From positions 1-17,035 of the forward strand of contig CAYTYO010000015.1 in assembly GCA_964441445.1 (NCBI GenBank): 17,035 nucleotides of DNA, given 5' to 3'. The stretch is from XYB1-FULL-44-23 sp964441445. Its GTDB lineage: Bacteria; Patescibacteriota; Microgenomatia; CAZETR01; Amesbacteraceae. Below are positions 1-5,101 of this stretch, one piece after another; the first letter of the stretch is position 1, and every line of letters starts with the position of its first letter. Below the pieces are notes generated by a model, which ran no database searches, was not told the origin of the DNA, and was given only the letters and a program-made list of their open reading frames with translations. The translations under genes were made by a program, and so were the position numbers.

Positions 1-88
1 GCGGAGAGGGTGGGATTTGAACCCACGAGGAGGTTGCCCCCCTACAGCTTTTCGAGAGCTGCGCCTTCAACCACTCGGCCACCTCTCC
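1..88 (-). tRNA. tRNA-Ser(CGA)
   Basis: Read on the minus strand, an acceptor GGAGAGG (88 to 82) pairs with CCTCTCC (9 to 3), with discriminator G at 2. The anticodon stem CAGCT/AGCTG encloses loop CTCGAAA, giving anticodon CGA, which reads TCG serine codons. A long variable arm (G run, CAA, CCTCC) is the class II hallmark of tRNA-Ser. The T arm GTGGG/CCCAC is perfect. The 3' end lies at the window edge, so whether CCA is encoded cannot be seen here; the other tRNAs in the window do not encode it. Confidence 0.95.
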
Positions 89-143
89 ATTCACCGGTTG
101 TTTCCGGGAAAGGATTTTTTAGAGCAGGACGGAATGTATTATG

Positions 144-215
144 TGCACCCGGCGGGAATCGAACCTGCATTAAAGGATCCGCAATCCTCCGTTCTATCCG
201 TTGAACTACGGGTGC
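144..215 (-). tRNA. tRNA-Arg(GCG)
   Basis: On the minus strand, acceptor GCACCCG pairs with CGGGTGC, with discriminator A at 144; CCA is not encoded. The D loop carries G18 G19 A20, A20 being a bacterial tRNA-Arg identity element. The anticodon stem GAGGA/TCCTT encloses loop TTGCGGA, giving anticodon GCG. Most bacteria read CGU/CGC/CGA with an ACG tRNA whose A34 becomes inosine, so G34 is unusual. The T stem GCAGG/CCCGC has an A.C mismatch at its middle pair. It lies 55 bp upstream of tRNA-Ser(CGA) in transcription order, so the two may be co-transcribed. Confidence 0.92.
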
Positions 216-236
216 AAAGAAACTAGCTACCGGCTA

Positions 237-245
237 ATTTTAACA
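237..245 (-). promoter_or_regulatory. Extended -10 promoter for tRNA-Arg/tRNA-Ser
   Basis: The minus strand reads TGTTAAAAT, a TGn-extended -10 element, about 21 nt before the tRNA-Arg 5' end. It is back to back with the -10 box of the plus-strand gene starting at 270. No clear -35 is visible. Confidence 0.4.
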
Positions 246-257
246 TCTTAAATACGG

Positions 258-263
258 TACAAT
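258..263 (+). promoter_or_regulatory. -10 box TACAAT, leaderless start
   Basis: TACAAT ends 6 nt before the ATG at 270, so transcription would start at or next to the start codon. No Shine-Dalgarno motif and no clear -35 are visible. The same spacing recurs at several other gene starts in the window. Confidence 0.5.
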
Positions 264-269
264 TTGGCC

Positions 270-1754
270 ATGAGCAAAAGAGGATGGGGTTTGGTAGTGG
301 GTTTAGGGCTAGTTTTATGGCTGATGTTTTTCGGGATGGGGTTGAAATCTTTGGATCCGGATTTCGGCTGGCATCTGCAGATTGGGCGCAGATTGTGGCA
401 GGAAGGGATACCCGCGACCGACCCGTTTTCGTACACGATGCCCAGTTTTCCCTGGGTTGACCACGGCCGAGGGTCGGATATGGCAATTGCCAAATTGTAC
501 GAAATTGGGGGAATGCCTGGGTTGGCGGCAATAAGCGGAGCGATTATTTTGGCGGCTCTGGCTCTAGTTATTCCCTTCCGGCTGTGGACATGGTCGATTG
601 TGCCCATATTATTGGGGGGCGGAATACTGGTGACACGGGGAGGAATAAGACCACAGATAGAGGATTGGCTGGTGATTGCTGTCTTGGTGAGGCTACTTGG
701 AGAACGAGAGCTGTGGCGAAAGTGGCGGAAGTTTATTCCATTGGGTTTTGCGGTGTGGGCCAATTTCCATGGAGGGTTCGTGATGGGGTTAGGAATAATG
801 GCCTTGACCTTAATGATTGATTGGGTGACAAATGTGAGCCGAGAGAAAAAGGATGTGGGGGTGTGGTTGCTTTCAGCTGCGGCGACTTTGATTAATCCTT
901 ACGGGTGGAGACTGTGGGAGGAGGTGTGGCTGACGATGAGTGACGGGCATTTACGGACATCAATTGCAGAGTGGATGCCGTTTTATTACAAAGCGGAATT
1001 GGGGTACTGGTTGCTGGCGGCGATGTTCATTTCGGCGGCAAAAACCGAGCTTAAGTCATTTCGGTTGGCACGATTGATTACTGCGGGAATATTGTTTTTA
1101 GCCGGTCTGCTGAGCTTGCGAAATATGCCGTTTTTTGTGCTGGCAGCAATACCGATTGTCGGAGAGTGGATAGAAATGGTCTACAACAAAATAAAAACCA
1201 ATACTCTGGCAGTAAAACGGGCAAAGATATTTTACGGGTTATTAGTGGGCATCGGATTGGTATTGTTTCTAATCGAAACCCTAATACCTTTGGGGAAGAC
1301 ATTTCAAGGAAAGAGTTTTAAGTATCCGGAAGAGGCGGTGAAATTTCTGCAAAGCAGGCCGAGAAAGGGAAGGGTGTTTGCGGAGTACGGATGGGGAGGG
1401 TATTTGATTTGGAAGTTACCGGGGGAGAGACTGTTTATTGACGGGAGAATGCCGAGCTGGAGGTGGAAGGCACCACCGGGAGAAAGTGATTGGGCTTTTA
1501 AAGATTATGAAAAAATTATCAAGGGTGACTTTGAGGAGGAGTTTAATAAATATAATGTAGGAACAGTGTTATGGGGAAGAGATAAAGGGGCGGAGAAGAA
1601 TCAGGGGTGGTTTGACGCTTTATTCAAGGAGAAGAAAAAAACGGGAAAGACGTTTGGGGAGAAGCTGGTGGATAAGGGGTGGATAGAGGTATATCATGAT
1701 GACACGGCGGTAATTTATGAAAAGGGCAATACACAGGGATACGGCAATGAATGA
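270..1754 (+). CDS. GT-C-like polytopic membrane protein
   Basis: A 494-residue integral membrane protein. An N-terminal membrane segment (about 7-26) is followed by a first external loop with the acidic motif SLDPDFGWHLQIGRRLW (27-43), then a DPFSYT...W.DH stretch. This is the usual layout of GT-C superfamily glycosyltransferases that take sugars from lipid-phosphate donors. Several further hydrophobic segments follow. The last ~140 residues are soluble and begin with EYGWGGYLIWKLPGERLFIDGR, a motif seen at the start of the extracytoplasmic tail in this protein type. ATG 270 is chosen over the upstream in-frame TTG 264 because the -10 box abuts 264. The end overlaps the methyltransferase start by 8 nt, suggesting one transcript. 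Acceptor and sugar are unknown. The GT-C assignment rests on motif layout, not on a search. Confidence 0.75.
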   Translation: MSKRGWGLVVGLGLVLWLMFFGMGLKSLDPDFGWHLQIGRRLWQEGIPATDPFSYTMPSFPWVDHGRGSDMAIAKLYEIGGMPGLAAISGAIILAALALVIPFRLWTWSIVPILLGGGILVTRGGIRPQIEDWLVIAVLVRLLGERELWRKWRKFIPLGFAVWANFHGGFVMGLGIMALTLMIDWVTNVSREKKDVGVWLLSAAATLINPYGWRLWEEVWLTMSDGHLRTSIAEWMPFYYKAELGYWLLAAMFISAAKTELKSFRLARLITAGILFLAGLLSLRNMPFFVLAAIPIVGEWIEMVYNKIKTNTLAVKRAKIFYGLLVGIGLVLFLIETLIPLGKTFQGKSFKYPEEAVKFLQSRPRKGRVFAEYGWGGYLIWKLPGERLFIDGRMPSWRWKAPPGESDWAFKDYEKIIKGDFEEEFNKYNVGTVLWGRDKGAEKNQGWFDALFKEKKKTGKTFGEKLVDKGWIEVYHDDTAVIYEKGNTQGYGNE

Positions 1755-2505
1755 AGAGTTACTGAAAAAATTTAACGAAGTAGAGAGTTATCATTGGTGG
1801 TGGGAAGGCAGACGAAGATTAGTGGGAGACTTTTTGCGGGCAATGGACCGGAAGAAAGGAAAGATATTGGATGTCGGATGCGGAACCGGTGAAACAATGG
1901 CGTTCGTAAAGAAGAATTTTCAGGGGTGGAAAGTCTGGGGTTTGGATGCCAGCCCGGAGGCGGTAAATTACACCAAGAGACGGGGGTTCCCGGAGGCAAT
2001 TTTAGCCAAAGCGGATAAGTTACCGGTTAAAAGCAACGAAATTGATGCAATTTTACTTTTAGACGTGATTGAACATCTACACAGACCGGTGGCGAGTGTT
2101 TTAGAGATGAAAAGAGTGCTTAAACCCGGGGGAAAGATGTTAATTACCTGCCCCGCTTTGAAGCTGATCTGGTCTAAACACGACGAGGGTCAGGGTCACA
2201 AAATGCGATATGAGCGAAAGGAAATGCGGGAGTTGGCCCGGAAATCGGGGATGATTTTGGAAAGGGTAAAGTATTTCAATTTTGTAATGAGTTTGCCCAT
2301 AATCATGATCAGATTGTTGGGAAAGGTGCCGGGGGCACGGTTTTTGGCTAATTATGATAACGGAGTGAATTTTGAGACCGCAAAGGTGAAACCAATTAAT
2401 ACGGTGTTAAGAAAGGTGTTTGTAACAGAAGTGGCCTGGTTATCTAAACTAACCTATCCGTGGGGAATTTCCATTATGGCAGTGCTGGTTAAGCCGAAAG
2501 ATTAA
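1747..2505 (+). CDS. Class I SAM-dependent methyltransferase
   Basis: A 252-residue cytosolic Rossmann-fold methyltransferase. SAM-binding motif I is LDVGCGTG (41-48); the acidic end of strand beta2 is GLDASP (65-70, D67); motif II-like LLLDVIEHL lies around D106; post-motif LKPGGK is at 125-130. The N terminus has the YHWWWEGRRR signature (15-24) common in methyltransferases of surface-polysaccharide and lipid-glycan clusters. ATG 1747 is preferred because this signature then begins near the start; an in-frame ATG at 1717 would add ten residues inside the upstream gene. Start and upstream stop overlap as ATGAATGA, suggesting translational coupling. Its TAA shares bases with the stop of the convergent minus-strand gene. 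The substrate cannot be told from sequence; neighbours suggest a lipid-linked sugar or glycan. Confidence 0.85.
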   Translation: MNEELLKKFNEVESYHWWWEGRRRLVGDFLRAMDRKKGKILDVGCGTGETMAFVKKNFQGWKVWGLDASPEAVNYTKRRGFPEAILAKADKLPVKSNEIDAILLLDVIEHLHRPVASVLEMKRVLKPGGKMLITCPALKLIWSKHDEGQGHKMRYERKEMRELARKSGMILERVKYFNFVMSLPIIMIRLLGKVPGARFLANYDNGVNFETAKVKPINTVLRKVFVTEVAWLSKLTYPWGISIMAVLVKPKD

Positions 2506-3692
2506 CCAACCCAGTACCAATTAATGAAGAACAATGAGGTGAGGAAAAACAGGGGGAGGAAAAGCAGGATGAGACAAATGTAGAGACGGCGGGGAGCTGC
2601 GGCAGCGATGTAGAGGAAAAGCGGAAAACTGACGGATTGAAACCTGGAGTAAGAGGTAAAATCCACCGTAAGAAGTGGGAAGATACAGGTGAGCAGGGAA
2701 AACCACCAGAGTTCTCTGGGGAGGAACGTGCGACTGCGATAGAGGAGAAACAGACAAATAAAGAAGGTGGCAATTTCCACCTGGGAGTAGTGGAAAGTAA
2801 GGAAAGGAAGATAGACAAACTTCAGGATGCCGATGAAGTTATAGAGTAATGACATCCAGGCCGGGTGGGGTTTCCAGACGTCAATCAGGCGGGAGAAAAA
2901 GAAGAAATCTCCGGTGGTTTGATAATTATATAAACACCAGGCGGCCAGAGGAATTAGGGCGAGTGTTAATGAGAGAAAGAAGGTGCGCAGATTTATACGA
3001 CGATGTTTCAAGTCAATTAATAAGCTGATAAGGAAAAGCAGATTTAACGGGAAAGCCCGGCCTTTAGTAATGTTAAGTAAGGCAAGAAAAATGCCCGATA
3101 AGAGAAAGTTTTTTTTGAGCAGAAAAAAGAGAAACCAGACCGAAAGGGTTAAAAATAGACTTTCGGTGTAGTAGGAACGATAAAAAACCGAAAACGGAAA
3201 CAAAAAGAGCAACCAGACGGTTTTTCGGGCAATAATGCCCGAAAAAAAGTCGGAAACAAAAAGATAAAGGCTGGCAAAGGAGATAAGGAGCAGAAAAACG
3301 GAGGTGACGAATGCGGCGACCTCCAGGTTGGGAATAACAAAAAGAAACAACCTGATAATTAAGGGGAAAAGCGGGAAAAAATTGTAAGTTAAACCCGTGT
3401 CCATGTTTTTGGCGGAAAGGCTATGGGGTGTGTCGGGGGCGAAAGTGTAGCCGGAAGCGGCTATTTTCAGGTACCATTGGGAATCGTATTGAGCAAGAGC
3501 GGAGAAGAGGCGGAAAGGCTGACCGGTAACACGGGGATCGGGTAAATAGTGGTGAGCACTTTGAAAGTAGTCAGCTCTATCGAGAGGGAAGATGTGGTGA
3601 AATGAAAACAGGAAAAGGTATAAGCCGGAATTAAAGAGGATGAATAAAAGCAGGTGGGAGAGGAATTTTTTATCCCGAAGCGTTTTTAGCAT
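2502..3692 (-). CDS. PIG-V-like mannosyltransferase (GT-C)
   Basis: A 396-residue polytopic membrane protein, very rich in Phe and Leu. After the first membrane helix (about 11-35) the external loop contains AQYDSQWYLKIAASGY (67-82). This matches the WD-x-x-x-[FY]-x-x-IA-x-x-GY pattern of PIG-V/GT76 alpha-mannosyltransferases, with D70 in the place of the catalytic loop aspartate. A second family-like motif, YNFFPLFPLIIRL, follows at 103-115. About nine further hydrophobic segments follow, and the tail is very short. Eukaryotic PIG-V adds the second mannose of the GPI anchor; bacterial relatives are thought to use polyprenyl-phosphate-mannose. It is transcribed toward the methyltransferase, and their stop codons overlap in TTAA. 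The start is supported by a -10 box 6 nt upstream. Confidence 0.75.
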   Translation of the reverse strand: MLKTLRDKKFLSHLLLFILFNSGLYLFLFSFHHIFPLDRADYFQSAHHYLPDPRVTGQPFRLFSALAQYDSQWYLKIAASGYTFAPDTPHSLSAKNMDTGLTYNFFPLFPLIIRLFLFVIPNLEVAAFVTSVFLLLISFASLYLFVSDFFSGIIARKTVWLLFLFPFSVFYRSYYTESLFLTLSVWFLFFLLKKNFLLSGIFLALLNITKGRAFPLNLLFLISLLIDLKHRRINLRTFFLSLTLALIPLAAWCLYNYQTTGDFFFFSRLIDVWKPHPAWMSLLYNFIGILKFVYLPFLTFHYSQVEIATFFICLFLLYRSRTFLPRELWWFSLLTCIFPLLTVDFTSYSRFQSVSFPLFLYIAAAAPRRLYICLILLFLPLFFLTSLFFINWYWVG

Positions 3693-3698
3693 GGTAAA

Positions 3699-3704
3699 AT
3701 TCTA
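3699..3704 (-). promoter_or_regulatory. -10 box TAGAAT, leaderless start
   Basis: The minus strand reads TAGAAT, ending 6 nt before the ATG of the PIG-V-like gene. Transcription would begin at the start codon. No convincing -35 and no ribosome binding site are visible. Confidence 0.5.
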
Positions 3705-3730
3705 ACATCCGGGAAATCCTTCGGGGTTTT

Positions 3731-3817
3731 GGAGAGGTCGCATAGTGGTCTAGTGCGCGCGCTTGGAGAGCGCGTGTCGCCGAAAGGTGACCGGGAGTTC
3801 GAATCTCCCCCTCTCCG
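3731..3817 (+). tRNA. tRNA-Ser(GGA)
   Basis: Acceptor GGAGAGG (3731-3737) pairs with CCTCTCC (3810-3816), with discriminator G at 3817. The anticodon stem CGCGC/GCGCG encloses loop TTGGAGA, giving anticodon GGA, which reads TCC and TCT. A long variable arm (GTCGCC GAAA GGTGAC) marks it as class II. T stem GGGAG/CTCCC is perfect. The following bases are CAT, so CCA is not encoded. Its acceptor stem is identical to that of tRNA-Ser(CGA) at the window start. Confidence 0.96.
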
Positions 3818-3853
3818 CATAAAGTTTTCGGTTATTCCCTTTTTGCCTGGAGA

Positions 3854-4402
3854 TTATTTTTCCCGTGAGAAGAAACGGTTGGTGGTATAGATCGTATTTG
3901 CTTCGTCCTGTTTATTACTTACCAAGTAAAAGTCGGTGAAGATTAACTCTTTGAAGTTGGAAAGTTCATCAATTACTGCCTGTTGATGATCTTTCGGTAC
4001 AAACCAAACTACTTTTGTGTAAGGTGTTGCCACAGCCTTGTCTTCGACCCGATTTCGAACAAAGGCTACGAGCTCTTTTGTTTGTTCCAGCCCAAACTCC
4101 ACTGCGACATGTTCAGCTCCCGGCAGAGTTACCTCGGCTTTCACAAAGGCTTTAATAACACGCAATCTGACCGGAAGGAACGGTTTCAAGTCGTGTAAAA
4201 GATCAAGCTGATCTCGGATATTTTTAATCGATGCAGCGTTGAAAAATGTAAGAGTTAAATGCCTAAAAACGGCATAGCCCTGGCTAGGATCTGGTTTATG
4301 GCTGTATTTGGCTTCTAGAGCATCAAAAAATTCTTCCTGCTCTTTGGAGAGCCGGCCAAATATCCCCAGAGCTTTTATGGTATTAGATGATAGTTCGAGC
4401 AT
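3854..4402 (-). CDS. Degenerate 2H phosphoesterase-like protein
   Basis: A 182-residue soluble protein. VFRHLTLTFF (45-54) carries an HxT-hydrophobic motif (H48, T50), as in the 2H superfamily (2'-5' RNA ligase/cyclic phosphodiesterase type). In that family a second HxT motif lies about 80 residues later. Here the matching spot is TPYTKVVWFV (126-135), where His is replaced by Tyr (Y128) and Thr by Lys (K130). Total length also fits single-domain 2H proteins. If the family call is right, the protein is likely to lack normal two-histidine catalysis and may bind nucleotide or RNA ends. It is divergent from the NUDIX gene and downstream of an inverted repeat. The assignment is tentative; it could be an unrelated alpha/beta protein. 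Confidence 0.6.
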   Translation of the reverse strand: MLELSSNTIKALGIFGRLSKEQEEFFDALEAKYSHKPDPSQGYAVFRHLTLTFFNAASIKNIRDQLDLLHDLKPFLPVRLRVIKAFVKAEVTLPGAEHVAVEFGLEQTKELVAFVRNRVEDKAVATPYTKVVWFVPKDHQQAVIDELSNFKELIFTDFYLVSNKQDEANTIYTTNRFFSREK

Positions 4403-4420
4403 GAGTAGTGTTTATTTTTC

Positions 4421-4429
4421 ATTTTAGCA
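4421..4429 (-). promoter_or_regulatory. Extended -10 promoter TGCTAAAAT
   Basis: The minus strand reads TGCTAAAAT, a TGn-extended -10, ending 18 nt before the ATG of the 2H-like gene. It implies a short leader of about 11 nt. The inverted repeat at 4450-4472 lies just upstream, roughly -36 to -58 from the predicted start point. Confidence 0.4.
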
Positions 4430-4449
4430 GTTTCTTTTAAGATCCTTTT

Positions 4450-4472
4450 AATTGTCTAATTTTTAGACAATT
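4450..4472. promoter_or_regulatory. Perfect 10-bp inverted repeat, possible operator
   Basis: AATTGTCTAA, 3 nt, then TTAGACAATT: a perfect 10-bp inverted repeat in the space between two divergent genes, lying between their predicted promoters. The position fits a dimeric repressor or activator site. As RNA it would be an A/U-rich hairpin, but it precedes both coding regions, which argues against a terminator for either. No regulator gene is visible nearby. Confidence 0.5.
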
Positions 4473-4481
4473 GGCCTGGAG

Positions 4482-4511
4482 TTGCCTTTTGGGACAAGAC
4501 AATGTTATAAG
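4482..4511 (+). promoter_or_regulatory. Promoter of the NUDIX gene
   Basis: A TTGCCT -35-like element (4482-4487) is separated by 18 nt from TATAAG (4506-4511), which is preceded by TGT, giving an extended -10. The predicted start is near 4518, leaving a leader of about 65 nt before ATG 4582. Confidence 0.45.
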
Positions 4512-4516
4512 GAAAG

Positions 4517-4540
4517 TCAGCCTCCAGATCTAGAGGCTGA
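4517..4540 (+). promoter_or_regulatory. Hairpin at the 5' end of the NUDIX leader
   Basis: TCAGCCTC (4517-4524) and GAGGCTGA (4533-4540) form a perfect 8-bp stem with an 8-nt loop. It falls exactly at the predicted transcript start, so it could cap and stabilise the mRNA 5' end. No T run follows, so it is not a standard terminator. Confidence 0.4.
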
Positions 4541-4581
4541 ACTAAAAACAATAATTCAATTAAAAAGCAGGGGATAATTAA

Positions 4582-5001
4582 ATGCGGACCAATAATAGAG
4601 CGGGGGCAATCATAATAAGAGATAACCGGATGTTGTTGATTCACAGAAGGAAATACGGAAAGGAATACTGGGTATTGGTGGGTGGCGGTGTGGAAGAAGG
4701 AGAAACTATAGAACAGGCATTGGAAAGAGAAGTGGGGGAGGAAACAGGATTAACTCTAGTAAGTTTTAAAAAAGCTACAGAAATATGGATAGATAATACA
4801 AACCACATAGTATTTGAGTGTGAAACGAATATGGGTCAACCGGTGTTGGGCGGACCGGAAAAAGAGGCGGCTTGTGAAGATAACTGGTATAACCTGGAGT
4901 GGGTAGAAATAGAAAAAGTGGCGGGGATTACCGATATATACCCAAGTTGTATCTCTGGCTGGTCGGCGAACTGGATACGGGAGCACGAGCAAGAAAAATA
5001 A
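4582..5001 (+). CDS. NUDIX hydrolase
   Basis: A 139-residue single-domain NUDIX protein. The Nudix box is complete: G35-x5-E41-x7-R49-E50-V51-x-E53-E54-x-G56-L57, with the E50/E53/E54 metal ligands intact. These enzymes hydrolyse a nucleoside diphosphate linked to another moiety, using Mg2+. HRRKYGKEYWVLVGGG (21-36) before the box is typical of the family; the tail gives no clear substrate signature. AGGGG at 4569-4573, 8 nt before ATG 4582, is an acceptable Shine-Dalgarno site and supports this start, which contrasts with the leaderless genes nearby. Likely roles are nucleotide-pool sanitising or nucleotide-sugar turnover; sequence does not decide. A 26-codon ORF begins one base after its stop. 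Confidence 0.9.
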   Translation: MRTNNRAGAIIIRDNRMLLIHRRKYGKEYWVLVGGGVEEGETIEQALEREVGEETGLTLVSFKKATEIWIDNTNHIVFECETNMGQPVLGGPEKEAACEDNWYNLEWVEIEKVAGITDIYPSCISGWSANWIREHEQEK

Positions 5002-5002
5002 G

Positions 5003-5083
5003 ATGCCGGAGGACATTGTGGAGGAGAGGAAAAATGGAGATTGGCACAAATATAGGTTTTTTGGTAAGCTGTACTTTACATAG
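5003..5083 (+). CDS. Possible 26-residue small ORF
   Basis: An ATG one base after the NUDIX stop opens 26 codons ending in TAG: MPEDIVEERKNGDWHKYRFF and six more residues (GKLYFT). Its composition looks protein-like (charged, then aromatic) rather than like random frame, and its position would allow translational coupling. There is no own ribosome site and nothing recognisable. It could equally be noncoding spacer or a remnant of a longer NUDIX tail. Confidence 0.2.
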   Translation: MPEDIVEERKNGDWHKYRFFGKLYFT

Positions 5084-5101
5084 GCAGGAAGAGAGAAATA
5101 T

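Noticed and set aside
248..763. Minus-strand ORF opposite the first GT-C gene
   Set aside because: It is an antisense shadow with poor composition, no start signals, and lies over a clear membrane-protein gene.
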